A stretch of 64,000 nucleotides of DNA from NCBI GenBank assembly GCA_007859835.1, contig SJPJ01000002.1:751552-815551 (forward strand), in the 5' to 3' direction. Below are positions 26,755 through 35,578 of this stretch, piece by piece. Below the pieces are notes generated by a model that did no database searches, was not told the origin of the DNA, and saw only the letters and a program-made list of their open reading frames with translations. Source of the DNA: Novipirellula herctigrandis. GTDB taxonomy: Bacteria; Planctomycetota; Planctomycetia; Pirellulales; Pirellulaceae. A program made the position numbers and the translations under genes. The first letter of the stretch is position 1. The number at the start of each line of letters is the position of its first letter.

Positions 26755-28209
26755 ATGGAAAAACCGTATCAACCCCCCGCTTCTGTTGATCCTGATTCCC
26801 CGCAAGTCAAGGAAAACGAAAGTTCCCTGACGGACGAGAATAGCGTAGTGCCTCGTCGATTCCTCGGCGCTTTTATTCTCGTGACTTCGCTTTTTGCGCT
26901 ATGGGGTTTTGCGAACGATTTCACAAACCCGCTGGTTCGGGCATTCAAAGAAATCTTCTTAATTAGCAATTTCCAAAGTTCGCTAGTGCAATTTGCCTTC
27001 TATGGCGGCTACGCTACGATGGCAATCCCAGCGGCGCTTTTGATTCGCAAGTTTTCCTACAAGGCAGGCATCATCACCGGATTGTTTCTGTATGCAACGG
27101 GTGCGTTGATAACGATCCCCGCCAGTTTATCGATGTCGTTTTGGATGTTCCTAATCGGGTTCTATATTCTGACATTCGGACTTGCATTCCTCGAAACGAC
27201 TGCGAATCCTTTCGTTTTATCGATGGGGTCCCCCGCAACAGCAACACGGCGACTGAACTTGGCCCAAGCGTTTAACCCGATCGGTTCCTTGTCAGGAATG
27301 GTCGTGGCCAGTCTGTTCATTTTGCCAGCGTTGAATACGGAGTCGTTCAAAGCCGAACAAGCTGCGGCACATCCAGAATACGCAACGATGCGGCCATCGG
27401 CAGTAGACGGTTTGATGATCGAATCACTCGAAAATTTTCGTGACACCCATCCCGAAGAACACACTGCAATGCAGGTTCACGATTTGTCGGTCGTGCGAAT
27501 TCCCTACGTCGTGATCGCTCTAATCGTGCTGGCCGTCATGGTCACCTTCATTCTAACCAAGATGCCAAAGACCGCCGGCGAACACGAACAAATTTCACTC
27601 GGCGCACTCACCCGCCGCTTGATGACGGGCCGTTACCTTGGCGGTGTCGTTGCGCAAGCGTTTTATGTCGGTGCGCAAATCATGTGTTGGACCTTTATCG
27701 TCCATTACGGCATGACTCTGTTGGGACTGACCGCTGCGGAAGCTCAAGGCTATAACATTTGGGCAATGGGTATTTTCCTTGCTTCTCGATTCTTGTGCAC
27801 GGCAATTCTTCAATACATGCGTCCTGGATTATTGCTGGGAGTTCTCGCAATTGGCGGAATTTTCCTTACCGCTGGTGCGATTCTAATACCAGGCTACACC
27901 GGCCTTTACTGCTTGATTGGCGTCTCGGCATGTATGTCACTGATGTTCCCGACCATCTATGGACTTGCACTTCACGGACTGAATCCCGAGGATGCGAAAC
28001 TCGCTTCGGCTGGTTTGATCTTCGCGATTGTGGGCGGTGCGTTGATGCCGCCGCTGCAAGGATGGATTATCGACGGATCGGACATGACGCTCGGTGGCAC
28101 CCTTCTTGAATCAGTGCGTGTCTCCTTTGTCTTGCCGCTGATTTGTTTTGTGGTCATCACAATCTATGGCTTTGCAATGAGCCGACAAGGTTCCGCAGCA
28201 TCGAGTTAA
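26755..28209 (+). CDS. FucP-family sugar:proton symporter (MFS)
   Basis: 484 residues, twelve predicted membrane helices. It matches the FucP (L-fucose permease) branch of the major facilitator superfamily: LFALWGFANDFTNPLV in helix 1, SSLVQFAFYGGYATMAIPAALLIRKFSYKAGI, and LAFLETTANPFVLSMGSPATATRRLNLAQAFNPIGSLSG in helix 4-5. Typical FucP is about 440 residues; the excess lies in the N-terminal 30 residues and a loop of about 80 residues after helix 6 (NTESFKAEQAAAHPEYATMRPS). Substrate could be fucose, glucose, galactose or related sugars. FucP would suit the fucosidases at 39-49 kb, but it is 12 kb away and the link is an inference. Confidence 0.9.
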   Translation: MEKPYQPPASVDPDSPQVKENESSLTDENSVVPRRFLGAFILVTSLFALWGFANDFTNPLVRAFKEIFLISNFQSSLVQFAFYGGYATMAIPAALLIRKFSYKAGIITGLFLYATGALITIPASLSMSFWMFLIGFYILTFGLAFLETTANPFVLSMGSPATATRRLNLAQAFNPIGSLSGMVVASLFILPALNTESFKAEQAAAHPEYATMRPSAVDGLMIESLENFRDTHPEEHTAMQVHDLSVVRIPYVVIALIVLAVMVTFILTKMPKTAGEHEQISLGALTRRLMTGRYLGGVVAQAFYVGAQIMCWTFIVHYGMTLLGLTAAEAQGYNIWAMGIFLASRFLCTAILQYMRPGLLLGVLAIGGIFLTAGAILIPGYTGLYCLIGVSACMSLMFPTIYGLALHGLNPEDAKLASAGLIFAIVGGALMPPLQGWIIDGSDMTLGGTLLESVRVSFVLPLICFVVITIYGFAMSRQGSAASS

Positions 28210-28228
28210 GGCGGAGGGATCCTCCGTC
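28210..28228. terminator. Short GC-rich hairpin between convergent genes
   Basis: The stem CGGAGG/CCTCCG with a GAT-centred loop lies in the 20 bp between the convergent FucP and prenyltransferase-fold genes. A T-rich stretch follows on the plus strand. It may act as a bidirectional terminator; the stem is short, so this is weak. Confidence 0.35.
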
Positions 28229-28230
28229 CT

Positions 28231-29487
28231 TTAATCAGCCAATTTTAGGCATCGCTTTAAGGTCATCACGGCCATTGCGGTGCCATATTGTTGGTGATAA
28301 TCGTAAAGTGGGTAATCCCACCAACATCCGTTCTTTTCTTGCTTGGGCACGATCAAATCGGCCAACATGGCTTGATAGGGCGTGCGATCTTCGGTTGGCA
28401 ACTGCTCTAAGCTAAGCGCGCCGTAGTAATGCCCAAAGTAGTAGAAGTATCCCGCAACCTGGAACCACGATTCATGTGGAATGGGACGTTTGCGGCCGAT
28501 GCTTAACCAACCGTTGCGTTCGTAAAGACGGTACAACCAGTGCTTAATCACATTGTCGGTCACTGCGGCATCGCCCCAACGACGTAGCGCCAAGTTACAG
28601 CATTGTGACCGGCCGAGGCTGCCGGCTGGACGGTTGATTCCTCGCATCGGGCGATCTTTCAAATACTCGCCATACAAATAGGTGAAGTCGGGTTTGCGTT
28701 GGCGCAGCGTCGCGGCGAGCGCACGGTCCACGATTCGCGGTGGAGGGTCGACACCGATTTTTTTCGCATCCGATAACGCGACCAATACGGCACCGTTAAC
28801 AAAGCTGATCGAGTCCGAGGAAGGCCGTTGCAACTGATAACGAAAGTCGTAATAGCCCCAACCCCCGTCCACCGATTCGTATCGCCTGAGCAATTCGAAT
28901 TGATCACGAATCTGATCTGCAATCAATGCTTGTCGCTCGCTATTGCCCTCGTGTCGACGATAGAGTGCCACGAGTGCTTGGATGGAATAGCCGTGTCCCC
29001 AGACATTGTAAATCGCTGTTCCGTCAGCGCGGCGGAGTTCCGGCAAATGCTTCATCAACCACGCTTCGCCAAGATCAATCGCCCGAACAACGTCGGCGTT
29101 TTGTGGATCCCCCACTTCCACCATTGCCATCAAGCAAAGAGATGTTGTCGCGGTGCGGAATGCGTCATGAGCCCCTGGTACCGGAGCGTAAATATTTAAA
29201 TCCTTCGTGTTGGTCGCCGAACCCCACGAGCCATTTGCATTCTGGTCAGAAACCAAGAACGCCACGCCTCGATCAATGGCTTCACGAATTTCACCATCGC
29301 TCGGCCCAGTCACACGGGGAAGACTCGGCGGATGGTCAAAATCGAGCGGTTGAATGCGAGCTTTCGATGGTGCTGCATCGTCCAAGCCGATGCGATCTTG
29401 GGCGATTAGGGGCACTTTCAAGCAAGCCGCGACAAACAACCCTACGATCACCAACACGCAAACCGAACGCCAATTGGAATGGATCAT
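28231..29487 (-). CDS. Prenyltransferase/squalene-oxidase-repeat protein
   Basis: 418 residues with an N-terminal hydrophobic signal (about 8-27) that ends in VAAC and could be a lipobox. The body is an alpha/alpha toroid of the terpenoid cyclase/prenyltransferase fold: repeats with the QW-like pattern, e.g. VSDQNANGSWGSATN, ESVDGGWGYYDFRYQLQR and EKNGCWWDYPLYDYHQQYGTAMAVMTL. No DXDD or DCTAE catalytic motif of squalene-hopene cyclases is visible, so it is probably not a cyclase. It may be a secreted scaffold or binding protein, a common planctomycete type. It overlaps the upstream HlyD-like gene by ATGA and is thus translationally coupled to it. Confidence 0.82.
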   Translation of the reverse strand: MIHSNWRSVCVLVIVGLFVAACLKVPLIAQDRIGLDDAAPSKARIQPLDFDHPPSLPRVTGPSDGEIREAIDRGVAFLVSDQNANGSWGSATNTKDLNIYAPVPGAHDAFRTATTSLCLMAMVEVGDPQNADVVRAIDLGEAWLMKHLPELRRADGTAIYNVWGHGYSIQALVALYRRHEGNSERQALIADQIRDQFELLRRYESVDGGWGYYDFRYQLQRPSSDSISFVNGAVLVALSDAKKIGVDPPPRIVDRALAATLRQRKPDFTYLYGEYLKDRPMRGINRPAGSLGRSQCCNLALRRWGDAAVTDNVIKHWLYRLYERNGWLSIGRKRPIPHESWFQVAGYFYYFGHYYGALSLEQLPTEDRTPYQAMLADLIVPKQEKNGCWWDYPLYDYHQQYGTAMAVMTLKRCLKLAD

Positions 29488-30821
29488 TCGGTTGCCTCCG
29501 CTTCACCGGCCGCGACCTTTTCTGAATCATCTTTTTGAAATTCGATCTTGCAGGTCATCCCCGGAACCCATTGAACGTCGCCTTTCTTAGCTCGAATGGA
29601 TAAAACGCACTCCCACTTTCCATCCACGAAAGGCACCGACGCGATCGATTGGATCCTTACGGGGAGACTCGCTTTGGGGAACGCAACCGGCGTGGCCGTT
29701 CCGTTCGCTCCGGGCTTAAGGTCCGCCAATTGTGATTCCGATAGCTCCGCGAAAATCCGTAGCCGGTTTGGATCCACCACCGTGATCAATATCTGTTTCG
29801 CTGTGACCTTCGATCCTTTTTCCAGCGTGCTAGGCTTACTACTCAGACGTCCGCGCGTCAATTTGCCGTGATAGGCAAGTCCGTTGATCGGCGATTGAAT
29901 CACGAATCCTCGTCGCTCTTTTCGCAGCTCGTTTAAGTCGTTTTTCTGCTTTTCAAACTCTCGTTTTTGGCGCCGCATTTCAATCTCACGACGTTCTCGC
30001 GAATCTTTCAGACCTTGAATCTTCTTAGCAAATACTAACTCAGCGGTGTCGAGTGCCGCCTCCTCTTTGGCCTGTTGGTTTGGGATACTTTGTTCTAATA
30101 CCCTTGTCGTACGAGTTTCCGCAATTTTCAAGAAGTGTTTTGCGTTTTCCACAGCCCTCTGAGCTCGCTTTAGAACAATCTCCTCGGACTCTTCGGTGAG
30201 CTCATCCTCTTTGTACATTTTCTCGAGCTGGTTCAGTTCTTCTTGGGCGTACTCCAGCGAATCACGAGAGCTCTTGAGTTGGTACTCTGCCGTCGCAATT
30301 TGTTGTTGACGATCGACGTTAACAAAATTGTCAAAATTCTGCTTCGCTTCGCCTCGGGATCGCTCAGCCGCTTCACGATCCAAGCTTTGTTGCATGTTGA
30401 ATTGTTCAAAAGCAAACTCGGCTTCCGACAAAGCCAACTTCGCGAGAGCCAAATCGGTTTCCGCTTTTACGATCTTCTCGTCAATGTCCTTTGTTTCAAA
30501 CCAAACCACCGCTTCATTCTTGCGAACCGACTTCCCGTGATCAATGATTTTCCTAATTCCGAACGAATCGATTTGCTCCGTATCCGCAGCAAGCTGGTGA
30601 ACGGTGACTGACTCAAAAACACCGTCAATTTTGATCGATTCGCTTTCTTGGACGTCCTTCGTTTCCTCTTTATCTGTTTTTTTCTCGGCTTTTCCGTCTG
30701 CGGATTTCTCTTTCTCTGCCGCTTGATCGTTTGCGGGCACGGCATTTTTGGCAGCCCAAATGGGCGAAGAAATCAAGAGACACGTTAAAAGTGGCAGGCA
30801 CCAAACTCGACGAATCGACAT
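29484..30821 (-). CDS. Secreted HlyD/RND-adaptor-like protein with long coiled coil
   Basis: 445 residues with a signal peptide (about 1-23, ending WAA). After a low-complexity Lys/Glu-rich linker (about 25-60) comes a lipoyl-like half-domain (VTVHQLAADTEQIDSFGIRKIIDHGKSVRKNEAVVWF) and then a very long helical hairpin (about 110-310, many Gln, Glu and Lys), followed by the second lipoyl half (GFVIQSPINGLAYHGKLTRGRLS) and a beta-barrel domain with DPNRLRIFAEL. This layout matches periplasmic adaptor proteins of RND/ABC exporters. No transporter gene is adjacent; the neighbour is a toroid protein, so the partner is unknown. It is probably the first gene of the pair. Confidence 0.8.
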   Translation of the reverse strand: MSIRRVWCLPLLTCLLISSPIWAAKNAVPANDQAAEKEKSADGKAEKKTDKEETKDVQESESIKIDGVFESVTVHQLAADTEQIDSFGIRKIIDHGKSVRKNEAVVWFETKDIDEKIVKAETDLALAKLALSEAEFAFEQFNMQQSLDREAAERSRGEAKQNFDNFVNVDRQQQIATAEYQLKSSRDSLEYAQEELNQLEKMYKEDELTEESEEIVLKRAQRAVENAKHFLKIAETRTTRVLEQSIPNQQAKEEAALDTAELVFAKKIQGLKDSRERREIEMRRQKREFEKQKNDLNELRKERRGFVIQSPINGLAYHGKLTRGRLSSKPSTLEKGSKVTAKQILITVVDPNRLRIFAELSESQLADLKPGANGTATPVAFPKASLPVRIQSIASVPFVDGKWECVLSIRAKKGDVQWVPGMTCKIEFQKDDSEKVAAGEAEATE

Positions 30822-30867
30822 GGGAAAACGCTCCAGCTAGCAGGTCATGGTGGGAAAACGAAGCCCC

Positions 30868-30894
30868 CCTCCAATTCATGATCTGAATTGGAGG
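30868..30894. repeat. Perfect 11-bp inverted repeat between two minus-strand genes
   Basis: CCTCCAATTCA (30868-30878) and TGAATTGGAGG (30884-30894), separated by 5 bases. It lies downstream of the propeller gene at 30948 and upstream of the HlyD-like gene. It could be a terminator without T tract, or an operator; I cannot decide. Confidence 0.7.
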
Positions 30895-30947
30895 AGTCTC
30901 GGCTCACGATTATACATGCACCGGTGATTCGAAGTTACCCGAAAGGA

Positions 30948-32267
30948 TCATTTGTCCCCAAATCGATATAAATGCTGATGCGTTCGAAGCAAAACAGATT
31001 GATCAACCGGCACGGGGCTGGCAACGGTGAATGGTTCGTCGTCAGCCAATGCATTGGTGGCAACGAGCTCGGGCTGGCCGGCATCCAGTGGCCCGATCAC
31101 AAAGGTAGTCGCGTTCTCTTGCGTGACGTAGAGATAGTTGCCCGCGAGCAGTGGGGAGCTGCTAAAGCTGTGACGCGATTTTGGCAGACGAACTTTCCAA
31201 AGCGTTTTTCCAGTCTTGATATCGAGGCATTGAACAAGCCCGCGATCCCTTTTCCCATCGCCAACGATATAGACTTTCCCGCTGTTGACGACCGGCGAGG
31301 GCACGTCGCTGCCGACATCGTCTCGAAACCAAACAATTGCGTCGGCGCCTTTACCTTCCGCCAATGCATTCATGTTGACAGTCGTGATTGTTGCACCTCG
31401 AGAATAAGGACAGACAACATTTCCACCTTCCGCGACAGGCGATGCAATGGAGCGGAAGAACTTTTCACCGGCGGGGTTGAAGCCGCCGAGTCGTCCAAGT
31501 TCGATACCAGTGTTCGATGCATGCAACGTCAAATGGTCCGCTCCCATCACCGCGATCGCTGGTTTACCATTGACAGTCACGTTTAGGGGCGTCGCATAGC
31601 TTTGAGCTGCCTCTTCGGGAGCGTCGGTGAGGCGGTCTGCTTTCCAAAATTCCTCACCGGATTCTTTATCGAGGGCAACAACACAGCTTGGCCCAGACTG
31701 CATCACGGCCACCACAACGGCGTTTTCAGTTAAGATCGGTGACGTGCCGAGGTCCCACCAAAGCGTGTCTTCGCCATACCTATCTTGAATGTTCGTTTGC
31801 CACAGGATCGTTCCACTGACGTCAACGCACGCCAAATCGCCACTTCGGAAATAGGCAAATACTCGCTCGCCATCGGTCACCGCCGACGGGTTGCTGCCGC
31901 CCCCTTTTCGATGTTTGCCGCCACGGTCGTCACCGACTTCGACTTCCCATCGAGTTTCACCACTCGATAATTCGAGCGCTGCCAAGTGATTTTTTCCGTC
32001 GGCACCGTAAGTTAGAAAAGCAAGCGAGGAACCAATGACGGGTGTGCTTCCACCCGTACCGGGCAATTTCACTTTCCATGCGTTACCAGTCGCTTCGCTC
32101 CATTGGACCGGGAAATCACTTCCCTGTTCCGCAACACCCGACTGGGTAGAACCTCGCCAATTTGGCCAAAGGGGACCTTCCGCTTGGGCGTTGCAGAACC
32201 CGCAGTAGAAAAATATCGCTGTTGACAATGTGACTAAGGTAACGCGGCACAAAATAAACTCTCGCAT
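30948..32267 (-). CDS. Secreted PQQ-like beta-propeller protein
   Basis: 439 residues from the ATG at 32267; an in-frame GTG at 32279 would add four residues. Signal peptide to about QA (residue 28). The body is a BamB/PQQ-type propeller: repeated blades with GxxLAFLTY, GETRWEVEVGDDRG, SGTILWQTNIQDRYG, SGEEFWKADRL and TGKTLWKVRLPKS. This is one of the planctomycete propeller families often annotated as outer membrane protein assembly factor. The PQQ ligand and an enzyme role are not established; the fold is often structural. Gene order gives no further hint. Confidence 0.86.
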   Translation of the reverse strand: MREFILCRVTLVTLSTAIFFYCGFCNAQAEGPLWPNWRGSTQSGVAEQGSDFPVQWSEATGNAWKVKLPGTGGSTPVIGSSLAFLTYGADGKNHLAALELSSGETRWEVEVGDDRGGKHRKGGGSNPSAVTDGERVFAYFRSGDLACVDVSGTILWQTNIQDRYGEDTLWWDLGTSPILTENAVVVAVMQSGPSCVVALDKESGEEFWKADRLTDAPEEAAQSYATPLNVTVNGKPAIAVMGADHLTLHASNTGIELGRLGGFNPAGEKFFRSIASPVAEGGNVVCPYSRGATITTVNMNALAEGKGADAIVWFRDDVGSDVPSPVVNSGKVYIVGDGKRDRGLVQCLDIKTGKTLWKVRLPKSRHSFSSSPLLAGNYLYVTQENATTFVIGPLDAGQPELVATNALADDEPFTVASPVPVDQSVLLRTHQHLYRFGDK

Positions 32268-32475
32268 AGGTGGAATCACTTTCGGGATACAGAAATTATG
32301 GAAAAACGGACGTTCACTCCGGCCGATAGATCGACCAGCTTGCTAGAATCCAAGTGTTTATTGTCGCTGTTGTGGTGCGACGCGATCAGACGCAGGCGAC
32401 ATTGGGTGTGCTAAGATTGTGTTCTATCATCATCAAATCTGGCGTTCTTCAAAACACGCCGCATTTATTCGCCAA

Positions 32476-35376
32476 ATGGCTGCTATGTTCCGAAAATACT
32501 GCCTGATATTACCAAATTCACTGCGGTTTCTTCTGGCGGGATTGATTGTCATTTCCCTAATTCTTGGAAATCAAACGGTAAACGGCGCGCCGGGGGGCGA
32601 AGATCCCAATTCTCAGAGCGAGCAATTACCGAACCAGGAAAAGGCGGGTTCACGTTCGGCCATCTTACCCGAGTCAGTGTCGATGGACCAGCTTTCCGAT
32701 AATACCTACTCGCGGCGTCAACGTGCGACGTTGGAAATGTGGCGTCTACGTGATGTGTCGCGTCAAGCGGTGCAGGATGCATCGCACCACAGCGATCCGG
32801 AAGTCGCTGAACGAGCCAATTGGATTTTGCGTCAATGGCGACGTGGTTCGCTACCGGATACGCCTCCCGAAATTGCACGTCTGCTCCAGAACAACGATGA
32901 CCCGGCCGTGTTAGAGGAATTGTTGGAAGTCGGTCAATTCCGTGCGGTGGTTGTCGCCATCGAAGAATCGGCAGGTTCGGTGGACCGTGATTTGCTGCAT
33001 CAACGCATCGCCGCTGTCTTGGCAAAACGCTTTCCGATTCATATTCGATTGGCGTTACACAACGATTCAATGCTGGAACTACTACAACTAGTAGACTTAG
33101 TAGCCGACTCGAAAGAGATGGCTGTTTGCCGAATTCAGTTGATGCAGGAATTAGGCCTGGATATCGACGACAACCCGTTGCTACCAAGTGCGTCAGAGCA
33201 TTGGACGCCAAAACTAAAACGAGAGTCCGAGGTCGCAATCTTGGCCGTGCTCGGACGATTAGATGAAGCGATCGCACGAGCCAAAGCAGAAGGTGACGAA
33301 TCGCTTGTACGCGTCTGCCGTATGCTTGCAGGTCAATGGAAATCATTAGCCGACGATGCGATTAAAATTGCACAGAACAGCGATCTCAGTTCGATCGAGG
33401 GGGTACGTGCTTGGTGCAATACCTTGGTTGCTGCGGATCGCTGCGACGATGAGACGATTCGAAATTTGGCGGTTGAAGCCATCACGTCGGAAGACGCGGC
33501 CAAGGATGCATTGTCGATTGACTTGAGATGGAAATGTCTTGCCAGCCACGGATATATTGACAAAGCAATTGAATTACTTCGTGAAAGGTTGCCGGATTCC
33601 GCAGCCACCGTCGCGATGGCCTCGGCTCGAACGGATCAAGCTTTCGCGATCCTTGGTTTCAACTATGAAGAAATCGACACAAATTTGTCTGTTTGGATTC
33701 GCGATGCGATAGCCCATCAACAAACCAGTGAACTCCCAGAGCTTCATAAAAAAGTATCGCGCTTACTCTCGCTGATGCAATGTCTTTTGCAAGTTGGGCG
33801 TGAGCAAGAAGCGTGGACGATCGCAACCGTCTTTGCGAATTCTTCAGTCAATATTGCGGAGGTTCCTCTTCGCGACTTTGTGCTTCAGTCACTCAAGAAA
33901 CCCAACCGGGACGATTGGATTGTCAAGTTTGCGGTTCGCCCAGGGGACCGTACCCTTTCCAGCGATTCGGAGAAGTTTCTCGTTGCCTCGATGACGGACA
34001 TTGACATCTCCACTTGGAAATCACTCCTTGATTCGATCACTCGACTGATGCCAGGCGTGCCATTTGAGCGACAAGTTCACATCACATACGCACTCGCGAC
34101 CGGCGAAATCCCTGCTGAATTTGATCCGGAAAAGGATTTCCCACGTCTGTATGACGAATTAGTGTCGGGACATAACTCGTTATCTCCATCGGTCCAACGC
34201 GTCCTTGTACGCAATACAGTTCCCCGATTTTTAAACACAAAAATCGTTTCCTTTTTTTCGCGTCTTGGGCAAGCGGAATTGGCGTCTAGAAGTTTGCGGT
34301 TGCTGATGCAACGCGGCGACATGGAAGCGACGAGTATGGTCGCCGAAAACGAACTCGACCATGGTCGAGCCGAAATCGCCAACGAAGCATTCCAACGAGT
34401 TTGGAAGCAAATCGCGATTTCACACCAAAGTGGCCAATCCTATCGGCGATCCTCCAGCGAACTTCACTTTGCTGTCCAAGCGATGGTTGGCCAATGGGTG
34501 TTGGCAAGTCGTCAAGGGCACACAGAACAGGAAAAGGAACTTCGTCGACAATTACGTCTAACATTGTGCTCGCCCTCGACCGAGATGCGCAGCGACCTGC
34601 TTGCCTATTTGGCTGCGAGAGGCGCACGATCGATGGCGAGCGAAGGTTATCAAGTATTGCTTCGGATGACTGCGTTTGGATCACCCGAGGCGACCGAGTT
34701 GTACGATGTCGCGAGAGAGTACTCGACCATGATTCGAAAAACGGATTTGAGTGAAGCAGCAAAATGGTTCGACTTGGCTGTGGGCGGCACCCTTGAATCA
34801 ACCTACTTTTATCCAATCGCCTATGTCTCGCTACCCGTTTATGTCCGCCGTTGGAAGTTGGAAGATGCGATTAAGAATCAGGATGCAGAGAATGCAAGCC
34901 GTCACTTGGAACGGATCCTTCGGCTCGATCCGCTTGACATTGATGTTGCCGAACGTTTGTTGCCGATGATGACGCGAGTGTCTGATTCGGATCTCGAGAC
35001 GAGGGAAACTGCTCCGGCGAATGATGATGCGATGAAGCAAGTTGGCGAGGAAGCCTTTAATCGCATTTGGAAACGCGGGAAACAATATGTACTGACATAT
35101 CCTTTCGACGCAACGTCGGCGAACAATTTGGCTTGGGTAGCGGCAATGAACCGCCGCCACCTTGCCGAAGCAGCAACGATTTCTGAACAAGCGGTTTATG
35201 TGGAACCTGACAGTGCCATTTTTCGCGATACTTTGGCAGAAGTCTTATTTTTGCTTGGTAAAAAGGACGCGGCGTTGAAAATCGAAAAAGGTTGTGTTAT
35301 CGACGATCCTGGACAATGGCATCTACACCAACAGATCAAAAAGTACACCGCGGCGATGAAGATGGAAGCACGCTAA
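32476..35376 (+). CDS. Large secreted helical-repeat (HEAT/TPR-like) protein
   Basis: 966 residues from the ATG at 32476 (alternatives: GTG at 32419, ATG at 32485). The N-terminal membrane segment is PNSLRFLLAGLIVISLILG, a signal peptide or anchor. The remainder is almost all helical repeats: RRQRATLEMWRLRDVSRQAVQDASHHSDPEVAERANWILRQW resembles a HEAT repeat, and the C-terminal third (EAFQRVWKQIA, SARHLERILRLDPLDIDVAERLLP, NNLAWVAAMNRRHLAEAATISEQAVYVEPDSAIFRDTLAEVLFLLGKKDAALK) is TPR-like. It lacks catalytic motifs and is probably a scaffold in the periplasm. A paralogous smaller helical protein lies at 62406. Beyond repeat type I cannot give a function. Confidence 0.82.
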   Translation: MAAMFRKYCLILPNSLRFLLAGLIVISLILGNQTVNGAPGGEDPNSQSEQLPNQEKAGSRSAILPESVSMDQLSDNTYSRRQRATLEMWRLRDVSRQAVQDASHHSDPEVAERANWILRQWRRGSLPDTPPEIARLLQNNDDPAVLEELLEVGQFRAVVVAIEESAGSVDRDLLHQRIAAVLAKRFPIHIRLALHNDSMLELLQLVDLVADSKEMAVCRIQLMQELGLDIDDNPLLPSASEHWTPKLKRESEVAILAVLGRLDEAIARAKAEGDESLVRVCRMLAGQWKSLADDAIKIAQNSDLSSIEGVRAWCNTLVAADRCDDETIRNLAVEAITSEDAAKDALSIDLRWKCLASHGYIDKAIELLRERLPDSAATVAMASARTDQAFAILGFNYEEIDTNLSVWIRDAIAHQQTSELPELHKKVSRLLSLMQCLLQVGREQEAWTIATVFANSSVNIAEVPLRDFVLQSLKKPNRDDWIVKFAVRPGDRTLSSDSEKFLVASMTDIDISTWKSLLDSITRLMPGVPFERQVHITYALATGEIPAEFDPEKDFPRLYDELVSGHNSLSPSVQRVLVRNTVPRFLNTKIVSFFSRLGQAELASRSLRLLMQRGDMEATSMVAENELDHGRAEIANEAFQRVWKQIAISHQSGQSYRRSSSELHFAVQAMVGQWVLASRQGHTEQEKELRRQLRLTLCSPSTEMRSDLLAYLAARGARSMASEGYQVLLRMTAFGSPEATELYDVAREYSTMIRKTDLSEAAKWFDLAVGGTLESTYFYPIAYVSLPVYVRRWKLEDAIKNQDAENASRHLERILRLDPLDIDVAERLLPMMTRVSDSDLETRETAPANDDAMKQVGEEAFNRIWKRGKQYVLTYPFDATSANNLAWVAAMNRRHLAEAATISEQAVYVEPDSAIFRDTLAEVLFLLGKKDAALKIEKGCVIDDPGQWHLHQQIKKYTAAMKMEAR

Positions 35377-35578
35377 TTGCTGCTGTGTCTTATTGCATCG
35401 GGCAAGTAGCGTATCGGTCTACTTCTCCTTCAAGACAGATCCTTGGTCGCAAGAGCATTTCAACTTTTCGCATAGGCCATTTGCGTTGGCTATCCGTAAC
35501 CGGCGACATGCTCTGCCAAGTGTGACGTGGCCTACTAAGTGCGAAGGTCAATCCTCAACTTGCTTTTGTCGGTTCAGG

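Noticed and set aside
32549..33346. A 265-codon minus-strand frame within the helical-repeat gene
   Set aside because: Antisense to the long plus-strand frame with continuous helical repeats and no family match of its own.
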